From NCBI RefSeq assembly GCF_954871325.1, contig NC_088775.1:62163561-62227560 (forward strand): DNA of 64,000 bases, written 5' to 3'. The notes under the pieces are model-generated. The model was not told the origin of the DNA. It was given only the letters and a program-made list of their open reading frames with translations, and did no database searches. The stretch's first letter is position 1; the number at the start of each line of letters is the position of its first letter. A program made the position numbers and the translations under genes. Shown one piece after another: positions 1 through 13,400 of this stretch. Source of the stretch: Gordionus sp. m RMFG-2023. Its lineage: Eukaryota > Nematomorpha > Gordioida > Chordodea > Parachordodidae.

Positions 1-3000
1 ATCTATGATACATTCTCACTGAATTTTTAATTTAACATGTTTAGAATATATATTTTTAGCTATTTCCTTTAAAAAAATTTGAAAAAATTCAAAAATAGCG
101 ATTATGACAATTGTCACCTATCTATGATACATCCTCACTAAATTTTTAATTTAACATGTTTAGAATATATATTTTTAGCAATTTGCTTTAAAAAAACTCA
201 AAAAAGTTCAAAAATAGCGATTATGACAATTACCACTTATCTATAGTACATCATCACTGAAACTTTGATTTAACATGTCTACAATATATATTTTTATCTA
301 TTTCATTTAAAAAAGTTCAAAAATAACCATCATGACAAATGGCACTTTTCTTTGGTACATCTTCACTTAAAAATTTTAAAATATAACTATGATGAATAGT
401 TAATCAGAGCATTATAATTTAAAGAAGCTTTAAGTAACTTTTCCGCCTATAATATTAATATATACTAAATGTTATTTGACTTTTGGTCGAAAAAAATAGT
501 TCAAAAATAGCGATTATGACAATTGTCACCTATCTATGATGCATCCTCACTAAATTTTTAATTTAACATGTTTAGAATATATATTTTTAGCTATTTCCTT
601 TAAAAAATTTTGAAAAAGTTCAAAAATAGCGATTATGACAATTGTCACCTATCTATGATACATCCTCACATAATTTTTAATTTAACATGTTTAGAATATA
701 TATTTTTAGATATTTCCTTTAAAAAAATTTGAAAAAGTTCAAAAATAGCGATTATGACAATTGTCACCTATCTATGATACATCCTCACTGAATTTTTAAT
801 TTAACATGTTTAGAATATATATTTTTAGATATTTCCTTTAAAAAAATTTGAAAAAGTTTAAAAATAGCGATTATGACAATTGTCACCTATCGATGATACA
901 TCCTCACTGAATTTTTAATTTAACATGTTTAGAATAGATATTTTTAGCAATTTGCTTTAAAAAAACTCAAAAAAGTTCAAAAATAGCGATTATGACAATT
1001 ACCACTTATCTATGGTACATCATCACTGAAACTTTGATTTAACATGTCTACAATATATATTATTATCTATTTCTTTTAAAAAAGTTCAAAAATAACCATC
1101 ATGACAAATGGCACTTTTCTTTGGTACATCTTCACTTAAAAATTTTAAAATATAACTATGATGAATAGTTAATCAGAGCATTATAATTTAAAGAAGCTTT
1201 AAGTAACTTTTCCGCCTATAATATTAATATATACTAAATGTTATTTGACTTTTGGTCGAAAAAAATAGTTCAAAAATAGCGATTATGACAATTGTCACCT
1301 ATCTATGATACATCCTCACTAAATTTTTAATTTAACGGGTTTAGAATATATATTTTTAGATATTTCCTTTAAAAAAATTTGAAAAAGTTTAAAAATAGCG
1401 ATTATGACAATTGTCACCTATCTATGAAACATCCTCACTGAATTTTTAATTTAACATGTTTAGAATATATATTTTTAGATATTTCCTTTAAAAAAATTTG
1501 AAAAAGTTCAAAAATAGCGATTATGACAATTGTCACCTATCTATGATACATTCTCACTGAATTTTTAATTTAACATGTTTAGAATATATATTTTTAGCTA
1601 TTTCCTTTAAAAAAATTTGAAAAAATTCAAAAATAGCGATTATGACAATTGTCACCTATCTATGATACATCCTCACTGAATTTTTAATTTAACATGTTTA
1701 GAATATATATTTTTAGATATTTCCTTTAAAAAAATTTGAAAAAGTTCAAAAATAGCGATTATGACAATTGTCACCTATCTATGATACATCCTCACTGAAT
1801 TTTTAATTTAACATGTTTATAATATATATTTTTAGCTATTTCCTTTAAAAAAATTTGAAAAAGTTCGAAAATAGCGATTATGACAATTGTTACCTATCTA
1901 TGATACATCCTCACTAAATTTTTAATTTAACATGTTTAGAATATATATTTTTAGATATTTCCTTTAAAAAAATTTGAAAAAGTTCAAAAATAGCGATTAT
2001 GACAATTGTCACCTATCTATGATACATTCTCACTGAATTTTTAATTTAACATGTTTAGAATATATTTTTAGCTATTTCCTTTAAAAAAATTTGAAAAAAT
2101 TCAAAAATAGCGATTATGACAATTGTCACCTATCTATGATACATCCTCACTAAATTTTTAATTTAACATGGTTAGAATATATATTTTTAGCAATTTGCTT
2201 TAAAAAAACTCAAAAAAGTTCAAAAATAGCGATTATGACAATTGCCACTTATCTATGGTACATCATCACTGAAACTTTGATTTAACATGTCTACAATATA
2301 TATTTTTATCTATTTCATTTAAAAAAGTTCAAAAAAAACCATCATGACAAATGGCACTTTTCTTTGGTACATCTTCACTTAAAAATTTTAAAATATAACT
2401 ATGATGAATTATAAATCAGAGCATTATATTTTAAAGAAGCTTTAAGTAACTTTTCCGCCTATAATATTAATATATACTAAATGTTATTTGACTTTTGGTC
2501 GAAAAAAATAGTTCAAAAATAGCGATTATGACAATTGTCACCTATCTATGATACATCCTCACTAAATTTTTAATTTAACAGGTTTAGAATATATATTTTT
2601 AGATATTTCCTTTAAAAAAATTTGAAAAAGTTTAAAAATAGCGATTATGACAATTGTCACCTATCTATGAAACATCCTCACTGAATTTTTAATTTAACAT
2701 GTTTAGAATATATATTTTTAGCTATTTCCTTTAAAAAAATTTGAAAAAGTTCGAAAATAGCGATTATGACAATTGTCACCTATCTATGATACATCCTCAC
2801 TAAATTTTTAATTTAACATGTTTAGAATATATATTTTTAGATATTTCCTTTAAAAAAATTTGAAAAAGTTCAAAAATAGCGATTATGACAATTGTCACCT
2901 ATCTATGATACATTCTCACTGAATTTTTAATTTAACATGTTTAGAATATATATTTTTAGCTATTTCCTTTAAAAAAATTTGAAAAAATTCAAAAATAGCG

Positions 3001-4105
3001 ATTATGACAATTGTCACCTATCTATGATACATCCTCACTGAATTTTTAATTTAACATGTTTAGAATATATATTTTTAGATATTTCCTTTAAAAAAATTTG
3101 AAAAAGTTCAAAAATAGCGATTATGACAATTGTCACCTATCTATGATACATCCTCACTGAATTTTTAATTTAACATGTTTAGAATATATATTTTTTGATA
3201 TTTCCTTTAAAAAAATTTGAAAAAGTTCAAAAATAGCGATTATGACAATTGTCACCTAGATACATCCTCACTGAATTTTTAATTTAACATGTTTAGAATA
3301 TATATTTTTAGCTATTTCCTTTAAAAAAATTTGAAAAAGTTCGAAAATAGCGATTATGACAATTGTCACCTATCTATGATACATCCTCACTGAATTTTTA
3401 ATTTAACATGTTTAGAATATATATTTTTAGATATTTCCTTTAAAAAAATTTGAAAATGTTCAAAAATAGCGATTATGACAATTGTCACCTATCTATGATA
3501 CATCCTCACTGAATTTTTAATTTAACATGTTTAGAATATATATTTTTAGCTATTTCCTTTAAAAAAATTTGAAAAAATTCAAAAATAGCGATTATGACAA
3601 TTGTCACCTATCTATGATACATCCTCACTGAATTTTTAATTTAACATGTTTAGAATATATATTTTTAGATATTTCATTTAAAAAAATTTGAAAAAGTTCA
3701 AAAATAGCGATTATGACAATTGTCACCTATCTATGATACATCCTCACTGAATTTTTAATTTAACATGTTTAGAATATATATTTTTAGCAATTTGCTTTAA
3801 AAAAACTCAAAAAAGTTCAAAAATAGCGATTATGACAATTACCACTTATCTATGGTACATCATCACTGAAACTTTGATTTAACATGTCTACAATATATAT
3901 TTTTATCAATTTCATTTAAAAAAGTTCAAAAATAACCATCATGACAAATGGCACTTTTCTTTGGTACATCTTCACTTAAAAATTTTAAAATATAACTATG
4001 ATGAATAGTTAATCAGAGCATTATAATTTAAAGAAGCTTTAGGTAACTTTCCCGCCTATAATATTAATATATACTAAATGTTATTTGACTTTTGGTCGAA
4101 AAAAA
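1..4105. repeat. 119-bp satellite array with higher-order structure
   Basis: A head-to-tail repeat fills this stretch. The basic unit is 119 bp, measured between successive AGCGATTATGACAATTGTC starts (for example 97 to 216 and 628 to 747). Each unit carries the perfect 12-bp palindrome TGACAATTGTCA. Two variant units followed by a unique block (containing CCGCCTATAATATTAAT and ending GACTTTTGGTCGAAAAAAA) interrupt the array four times, with CCGCC at about 443, 1212, 2455 and 4052. The spacings are 769, 1243 and 1597 bp and differ from each other by near multiples of 119, so the array has a higher-order arrangement with a varying number of simple units. I see no gene. The array runs off the left edge of the window. 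Confidence 0.95.
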
Positions 4106-4139
4106 TGATCTAGATATTGGGTTAGGGGTGAAAAAAAGC

Positions 4140-4525
4140 CACCCTTACTTTAAGTCGTCTTTAAAAAAAAAGATCCATATTTTGGGTCGGATTGAATAAA
4201 ACGACCCGATGTTTGAGTCTGAGTCAGAAAAACGACCCAAACTTTGAGTTGGAGTCGAAAAATACGACCCAAACTTCAAGTTTGAGTCTAAAAATATGAC
4301 CCAAACTTCAAGTTTGAGTCGAAAAATATGACCCAAATTTCAAGTTTGAGTCGAAAAATACAACCCAAATTTTGAGTCGGAGTCGTAAAAAACGACCCAT
4401 ATTTTAGGTCGAGGTCGTTTTTTCGGCTTGGACTTGGGTCGGAGTCGAAAAAAACGACCCAAACATTGAGTCGGAGTCGAATAAAACGACCCGAGCTTTG
4501 GGTCGGGGTTGCGACTCGCGGCGTT
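4140..4525. repeat. 32-bp minisatellite
   Basis: About ten degenerate copies of a 32-bp unit of the form CGACCCAAACTTTGAGTCGG followed by AGTCGAAAAATA. The repeat reads open in some minus-strand frames, which is a property of the repeat and not evidence of a gene. It begins 35 bp after the satellite ends. Confidence 0.9.
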
Positions 4526-4689
4526 TTAACAACACTAGGTACAGGAATAAAATTTGAAAAGAACCTGGGTTCAGAACCCGGGTTCAGGGAACACAAAAAT
4601 AATGACTCAAAATAAGATTTTTTTTCATCCATTTATTATTATACTTCAATATACACATATTCACAATTTACATATTAAAAATTCAAAAA

Positions 4690-5340
4690 TGAAATAATTT
4701 ATATTTTAAATGTTTTATTCAATCGCACAATCATAGTATCTTCTAAAATATCATCGTTGAGATTTCCACGTAAAGTAGTTAATATATATTTCAAAGATGA
4801 AAATTCACGTTCTACCCTTACCTAAAATAGATAGTTATCTTTATAAAATTATTGTACTTGTGTCGCCGGTACAGCCATGAAGATTCTAGATAAGATATAT
4901 AATTCTTGATATATTAATAAATTTTCTTCCCATAAATTTAAAATATTTATATCCTTATTTATTCTTATAACTTCTGAGAACTTTACTATCAAAGATGCAA
5001 TAGGCATTTTTTGATCCTCCTTTCTATCTGATGATAATTTGATTTTTTTTTCTCTATCTAAAAGTAAAATTTCAAGATCATCAATGTTGCTATCATTATT
5101 ATTATTATCACTACAACCAGTAGGTATTGTCGTAGCCTCCAATATATTGTAAATAATGGAGTTTTACGTATGCCATAAATCCTTAAGATGATCTTTAGCC
5201 ATTTGATTTTGCTCAATACTCAATAAAACTTGATATCAAGGGTCTAAATATATAGAAGCGTATACAACACTATTTTTCAAATATGTTCTCAATTTTCAAA
5301 ATTACTAATATTTTTTCATTTATGCTGGCTAATATAGTGG
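4690..5340 (-). mobile_element. hAT transposon remnant, transposase C-terminus
   Basis: Reading leftward from about 5142, the minus strand gives a peptide containing LYILSRIFMAVPATQVQ. In a shifted frame it then gives FSSLKYILTTLRGN and DDILEDTMIVRLNKTF. This is the C-terminal dimerisation region (hATC) of hAT transposases, where a pattern like P.TS...ER.FS..K.......R..L........M...N is typical. The conserved blocks lie in two frames joined near 4849, so the copy is broken. No DDE core is recognisable further upstream. It is a different subfamily from the hATs at 50-56 kb. Confidence 0.7.
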
Positions 5341-5454
5341 TTAGACATTAATAAAGCACAAAATATTGGCAAATTTTAGAATTAGTATTTCCAATTGTTC
5401 AGACAACTTTAACAAAGCTAATATAAAGATAACTATTGAAAAATTAATATTATA

Positions 5455-5592
5455 TAATATATTTAAGGGACTCGGCCTAAGGCCGAAGAAAATGGGGTTT
5501 GAGGACGAAGTCCCCAATAAATTTAAACCCCCCCCCCCCCCCTACCCACCCCTTCCTTCCGCATTGACAAATCCTGGCTATGCCACTGATTA
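5455..5592. mobile_element. hAT-like terminal sequence with poly-C tract
   Basis: A GC-rich patch in AT-rich surroundings. It holds a short inverted motif (CTCGGCCTAAGGCCG), a run of about 14 C and the end sequence CCTGGCTATGCCACTG. Read on the other strand, that end resembles the hAT terminus CAGTGGC.TAGCCAGG and the ends of the hATs at 50.9 and 56.1 kb. It may be the 5' end of the broken hAT to its left, but I could not pair it with a second terminus. Confidence 0.4.
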
Positions 5593-7450
5593 TGATGAAG
5601 TATAGTATTAATTTTATGTAATTTTAAACAATAAGATCAAATTTTAGCAATATTTAATAATAAGGATTATGTAAATAAAAATCTAATGGTAATGGTAGAG
5701 AGATTAATTATTTATAAATTTTATGTTCTTATATTTTAATATATGGATTAAAATTATGATGAAGTATAATATTATTGTATAAGTATTAAAGTTATTGTTA
5801 TATTCGCTTGTGATCGACGATTGCTAAATTAATTAGAATATAAATTATATATATAATTTGTTAGTTTGTGAATATATGATCGACGATTGTAAAATATTAA
5901 TTTGAATATGTAGTCTAGGAATATATTTTTTTTATGAACTTGAATAGACTTGTAATTTTTTTATTTTTATGAATGAATTTTTGATATTGTAGTTTTGTTT
6001 TGTATATTAAAAAAAATGTATATAAATGGGATAAAATTTCCAAATAAAACAGTTGTCTAGTTTTATGATTTTAAAAACTTTAGTATTATGGTGCAAAATT
6101 CAGGATATTAATAGCGTGGTTGATTACAAGTAATATAAGAAATAGTAACATTCGTAAGATTATTAACAGAAATTATTAAATATTTATATATCAATTTTAT
6201 TTAATACTAGGTTCCTTAATTGTATTAAGTCTCTCCCACTTGCTTCGACAAATAAATTACAATCCTATATAAGGAGTGGTAACAGTTATAATTAATATAA
6301 TAATATTTTATTTGGCATGTTTATTTTATCCTAGATCACTGGGCACATGGTACATGTTCAAACTTGGATAAATTTTTCATATGTCCAAAAGGTTTATTAA
6401 ATGAATCAAAATTAAGTTTCAATTTATAATTATTATGATATTTTGAACAATAAAATTATTCTATACATATTATTATTAATAAATAAAAATGTATTTTAAT
6501 TCATTATTAAAAAAAACTTATGGTTTAGGTAGCCCCTTAAGTGATTTGCCTAACCCCGCTATTGGGGTTTGTTGGACAAAATTTATACTTTTACAAAAAA
6601 TAAAATTTGAATAATATGATTATATTTTTATAGTTATAAGTATCTATTCGTATATTGCTTTTATAATATCCAAAAAGACTCAGGAGCTATAGCAGATTTT
6701 GCAAAAATCGTTCGAGTAACCCCAGTTTCCCTTATATATATTCTTTATTATTATAATTTGAGCGTTGTTTAATATGTTGCTAATAAGGAATTTACATGCT
6801 CGATGATTAAAGACTTATAAATAATTGGACTATTATCGCCCTAGCAATTAATATTCATATAATTACTACAATTACCATGGAGCAAATTAGTTATCTCTAA
6901 GTTAGATTTTATTTCAGTTTAAAAAGTAAATAATATGGCGTTCAAACTATAGAACTATTCACTGATAAAATATCAACTGAAAATATTATCATGAAATATG
7001 AATTACCATGTCATTGAATTAATCGCACAAGTAGTGTATACTTCAATAAGTAATTAACCCTATGGATCTTTATGGAATTGAGATATTTTGCCTCTAGCTG
7101 ACCAAATAATTAATAGTTTTAAAGAGAGATTCTAAAAATAAATAACTCATTAGTGATATGCAATATTTTCCCAAATAAATTTTAGCAAATCGTCACTCAA
7201 CAATTGTGTGTATTTGTTCAAACGAAAACAATCTAATTTTAAGTTTCAAATAATTATAACCTATTGGCATAATTGAAATATAATTATGATTTATTCTTCT
7301 TATTTTTATATTTTTTTTGATTGGATCATATAATTTTTTACCCCCAATGCAATTCAAAAAAGATAATCATTAATAGCAAATAATTTATCATAATTGTTCT
7401 TAAATTATATATATTTTTTAATCTTCCTACTTGTAAAAAAAAATTTTAAG
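5593..7450. other. AT-rich intergenic DNA with one dispersed repeat copy
   Basis: No coding signal recognised on either strand. Positions 6340-6735 hold a dispersed repeat that returns in the opposite orientation at 42.73-43.12 kb. The two share GCCCCTTAAGTGATTTGCC-like and CCCGCTATTGGGG-like blocks and a terminal stretch rich in AACCCCAG near 6715. Confidence 0.6.
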
Positions 7451-10400
7451 TTAATTATTACATATAGACCACACTAATAGTGGAAAGATGATATTTAAAG
7501 AGAGTATCAAGGAATCTCTAGATATAGCCGAATTAACAAAGGTCACCAAATTAAGACAATTAATTTTCTTTGCTAGAATATATAATATATAAATCCTAAA
7601 TTTAAAATATGCAAAGAAAATATGACAAAATACAATATCACGTCACGACTTATGCAAATATTTTTAATCTAAAAAAATAACAAAAATTTGCTACAATTTA
7701 AAATGAATGAATTTAATAAAATGAAGATAACAATTTTTTAAAAATCTTTGAATTTTTTTTTCAAATTGCCACAAATTAATAATTTATAAATTATAAAGGT
7801 AATTTCAAATCACGGAAAAATCTAGAAATTCTAGGAGAATTTTTTTCATCAATAATAAACTACAATTTAAAAAAGATTATCCTTTGGAGAAATCACTATG
7901 ATTGTTTGCCCTTTATTAGTTTATTAATAAAAAAAAAGATATATTGTTATAATGATAATTCTTTGGTTTTTAAAATATTATTTTATTTAACAAAAATAAT
8001 AGGGGCCTCTTCATCAGTTAAGATAGGGTTTTGATAAGATTATTACCGTTACAATATTGTAAGTTAATTATATGATCCTTTCCGCTAACTATGGCCTGAA
8101 TTTCGGATATGTCTGGTATCTTTTGATTCATGAGAGCTGCAAAAATAATGACTGGCAATGATTTAGGCCCATTATCTTGTTAAAAATTTTTTTAATTTAT
8201 ATTTATGAAATGAAATATATATTTTTAAAAATGTAATTTTATACGTATTGACAAATGAAATAAAATGGTATCATTCCTTTCCAAATTTTTTTTAAAAAAC
8301 GAGAATATATCATCAAATATATGTTTATCTTACAGCAACTTAATTGGATCCAAATAAATACAGGAGGGGTGGGGGTAAAGAAAACCATATTCTGATGTTT
8401 ACATTTATTTAAATTAATAATTAAGCCCATGTCTATTATGAAGATAAATTTAAAAAAATCAATGTTATGTAAGAGATTTTAAAGATTAGATAGATATTAA
8501 ATGCAAAAATATTATTTCTAACTTGTTATAAGGAAACCTTTATATAATAGTGCATAAGAATGATGTCAACTACGAACTATAACTTTAAAAATAATAAACT
8601 ACTACACATCGCGAATAAAGTTAGGTCTCACCAAGCGTAGATATTTAAAAAAAATTGCTTTCTTACCATCAATTTGAATAGGTAATTTCAATTGGTCAGA
8701 CATGTAAATTGGACTGATGAGGGAGTTATTGTGGGCAAAGATTATAATAACTTGTTTAGCTCTCATCCTTCCATATCGGTCAAACATCCTCTTGGCCATA
8801 TGCAGTCCTATATCTCTTCTAGTTTCTCCACCTGTTAAAATAAAATATAAAATCTGAATTAATTTTCACTGCTAAAATTCAAAAGATTTGCCATATTCTA
8901 ATTTTTAAAAAAGTGTTTTGCCAAATATTTTTATGATAGCCATTTTAATTCATCAATTGAGCTTTTAATCGAAATTTATGACAAAAATAAATATTGCTTC
9001 TTTTCTAAAAAAGATTTCTAAAACTGATTCTTCTAATTAAAATAAAAAGATTAAGCCTTTGTTCCATAATAGAAAATAAAATATTAAATTAAATTAAGGA
9101 GATAAAGTATGGATTTTATGAGACACATAGTTAAGAGTAAATTCAATGGGGTAATTAACCCTTAGCCTAGCACCCTTTTTCAATATCATTTATTTAAAAA
9201 AACTTTAGCGTATATTTATATCCCAATTATTACCTAGGCTAGTATAAGGGAATTTTTGATATATATTAATGTGGAGCCAAAACATTAATCTATAAAATGA
9301 ATAGTTTTAGCTTGTTCATTTTAGATGAAATTCAATTTTTTGATTAATTAACACCACCCAGTAAGGTGTTGACTGGCATATACCCATTATTGACCAACTA
9401 TAAACTCGACGTTGACTGTTCATAAACCTTAGACGACTGGATACTATTTTAAGACAATTTATAATAACTAATATTAAGTATAAAGATATAAATTATATTC
9501 ATAGACTTATTCAGGCCTGATTTCTCAATCATTATTTTTATCTGAATCCAAGCCTGAATCTATTTTTGTCTCTGATCCTTGGCTAAAATTAAGAATGTTT
9601 ACTATTTATAAAAATCGATAATTATACAAATATTTTAAAATATGTGTAATATCTTATAAAATTATAAATTGATAGGATGGGCATTTTATTTTACATATGA
9701 TGGAATAAATTTTCGGGAAAACAGATTTTTTTAAATTTAAAAAACGTGCCAAATAAATAATTCAATGATAGAAAATAATTAAATTTAAAGAACTAATTTT
9801 GTCAAAAATATATTTCAGGAGTTGTAAAATATCTAGCATATAAATTTCAGAAAATTTGACGCTGAATTGTATTATTTCTAATATCTATTTGAGTTAAGTA
9901 AACAGAAAACTCACATTTTAATCAGGCAAAATAGTCAATATATTTATATATTCCAAATTTTATATGATTATACGGCTGTGCTCAGACTTTTAAGGAGTTG
10001 GGGCAAAGTATTTTGGCAAGGTTTTATCAATATTTTAATGATATTATTTATTTATTTTTAAACTGAGTGGAATTTATATAAAAATCTTTTGATGTAGCAC
10101 ATAATTGGTTGTTGCATAATTACTATAAATTTATATTGTATAATGATATTAAAAGTTATTAACTATTAATTAAACATAACATTGCTTTTTTGTGCTCATA
10201 ACAATATAATATCAACTCACTAATATTAACTCACTCTAAAGATATAACCTCATAATTTTTATGGAAACAGACAATAATCAGAATTGTTAGAAAAATTGTA
10301 ATGGATATATTTGGAAGGGATTCAGTTAGCCTGTTATCATGGATAAAATTTAATTTTTGTATAGGAGTGTGGAATGTCGTGGATAATATATTGATTTCTT

Positions 10401-13400
10401 CTAACTCATTGTCACCATTCATTAAATATTAGCCCATATGTATTTTATTGCAATAAAATGGTTAACCAACTACAGATGTGTTTAATAGCAGCCATATCGA
10501 CAAAGCCAAAATGTGAATTTTTAAACTGATGAAAGATTTGTGTATTGACATTATAGCATGACGTTAAAAAATATATATTCTCAGGATTTTCCCACTTAGG
10601 AAAATTGCTTTTAAATTTACTTCCTTTGAATTGAGATTAATATCAGAAAATTTTCCTAAAAACCCATTTCTAACTCACCAGAATGCTCTTTGCTATGAAT
10701 AAAGATTCCCTACAATTATTCCACTCAAATTGTTCCAAAACAGTATGTATAAGCATTATTGCATTATTTAATTCTTGTCGTCTTGAATTATTTTATTACC
10801 TTACATTATTACAGGAATACTAAATGACTGGAGGTAAAATCAAGAATGAGAAGCTCTTTTTTTAGACAAAATGCAACAAGTTCGATCTTCGATGTTTCTG
10901 GAACAACTACTAACTATTATAAATATTATCAATCCCCGTTTTTTGATAATGGTTTAAATGTCAAACTATAGATATGATGTCAACATTGAATTAAAATTTA
11001 TCTTTATTAATATTAAGCTAATTAACTTTATATTATAATAAGAAGGGTTGGAATAAGAAGGGTTCGAATAGCTTTGAAAAAAAAGATTCTTAAATTGTTT
11101 GCACCTTGATTGAGCAAAGTAGCCCTAAGATTTTACATTCGGTCTAGGACGATCGCCCTTGGCTTTCATTATATGCGTACTACTCTGATTATGATTCCTA
11201 CTTAATACTTAGCCAGTAGTTTTCTGTCAAATCGATCACGATTCGACCGACCCCTTTTAAAATTGTTAAAAATTTCTGGAATTATTTAGAAGGGTAAATA
11301 AATGAGAAAGCCGTTTATTTTAGCTCTCTAGCACACATGGTTCTCGAGATATAAGGGCTCATAGGTACAAAAAAGAGCCACTTTGGAATCTGTAAAATTT
11401 TTAAAAAGCTTATATCTCAAGAACTATTTATAGTAAAAAGATATATAATATATCATATTGTAGGTAAAAAAAATTTCTAAAAGGCTATCAAAAAATAATA
11501 AAAATCGGCGCCAATTTGAATCTTTAACTTCCGGTTTATCTGCTTTACCTGTATTTTTAAGCAAAAAAGGGAGTTTGTTTTCGAAATTTTTTTATTGCTT
11601 TTTATTTAGACACCTTTTATAAATATATATACGATGTCAAAACTTTGGCGACGCTATCGACTCCAAAAATTTAAAAAAATAATAGATGGCGCTTTATGAA
11701 ATTACGGATTTTGGTTAAAATTTTGCTGCAAACTTATCAATAAACGGATATTTTCACTTTTTATACTAAAAATATTTTAAATTTCTATTAAATATACTAA
11801 ATAAATTGAGGGGCAGTGTGGGTAAATGCCCATTAGACACTTAATAATGTAATATATTTCCAATAATAAAATCTTTCGTATAATTTTTTTATTATTCATT
11901 CATATTAATAATATAGAAATAGAGATAGACAATCATATTCATTCCATAATTTAAAATTTGTGAAATGTTTTATTTAATATTTGCGATTCTGTTGAATTAG
12001 AAAAAAATTTTGTTTCAATTTTATCCTGAGAAATTGGATAAAAAGCATGAAATTTTTGCGTCCCTGGTATAGTACGAGCTTTGTCGAATCTCTCTTTTAA
12101 AATTATTTGTTCTTTCTCATATTCATCTTCCATAATATAGGAGAACTCTATTCCTTAATAAAAAAATTATAATATATATTAATAAATTATAAATCATATA
12201 CCTTTTATATTTTCCTTACAATAGGCAAAAAACTCTTTAGGAGAAGTTATTTGTTTTGAAGTAGGTCTTTGTAACTTGCTCTAGCCACTAAACGCTTGAC
12301 GGTACCTCCAACCCCGTCACAAGCTGATTTGCCATGAGATGTAGCCCAGAAATGCCACTCAGCTTTTATCTCGAAATCATATTAATGGTGGCAAAGATTC
12401 ATTAAATTTTTCCGATTTTTATATTGAGCTGCTGCTCCATCTGAAAAATAGAAGAATTTTTTTGGCAGGCATTGAAATTTCTTTGTTAAGTATTGAACTA
12501 AATATTTTTGAAATATATGAACCGCAATTGTATTATGAACGAGAGATTCAGATATTATTACGAAACTTAAATGATTTAAATTATTAAGTGACTTGTAATA
12601 AATGACAAAAGGATGAATGATAACTTGAGATTTATTCCAGTGAAACCCATGTACTTCATCTTGAACCACAAAGGCATAATTTTCAGCAAAATCTGCCTGC
12701 ACGATATATTATCCTTCCTTTAAATTAATTTTAAGAGCATTCATGAATATTGTTTGCTGCTTTGTTATGAATGAGTGTAATAGTAAAATATTTAGCTTTT
12801 CGAAAAGCGTTTTTAAAAAATTAAAGGTTGATGAAGTGATAGTTAAAAGATCTGTACGATCTGTGGTTACCCATTGCTTGTAGGTATTATATTCGATATC
12901 AATTGAATATAATATTTCACTTATCATGGCCTTTAAATTAGAAGATCCAGGGCATTGAGCACAATCACCAAAAAAACATTTTGGTAATGCTGGATTACAA
13001 ATTATTTTTGGTAATATATCCTAATATGTAATCTTAATTAAATCTTCATTTAAAGTAATTTTGGGCAAACTCAACAGCATTAATTTTGTGTTTTGATGAA
13101 TGAAGCAAACACATATTGAATGGGTACCACTACTAGAACAAATACACAATTCTCGGGACGAAGATCACAAAATTTAGAGAATCCAATTTTAATATTTGAA
13201 TGAATATCTTTAAATTTAAGATATAGCTCTCGTAAATTAATTAAAATTAATCTTTTTTGGACTTGAATCTTTTCACTGTTCTTTATTATGGTTACAAAAT
13301 CCCTTTTCCCAGGCATCGATCTACTATATTGATCATTGTTATAAAAAGATTTGACAATATCAACGGTGGCGGCATCTATTATTTTGCCGGGTTTAGGATT

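Noticed and set aside
1-4105. CRISPR-like regular repeats
   Set aside because: The 119-bp units abut each other with no unique spacers, and the genome is eukaryotic.
4145-4632. Two minus-strand open frames (63 and 114 codons)
   Set aside because: They are translations of the 32-bp minisatellite and its edge; the protein repeats because the DNA does.
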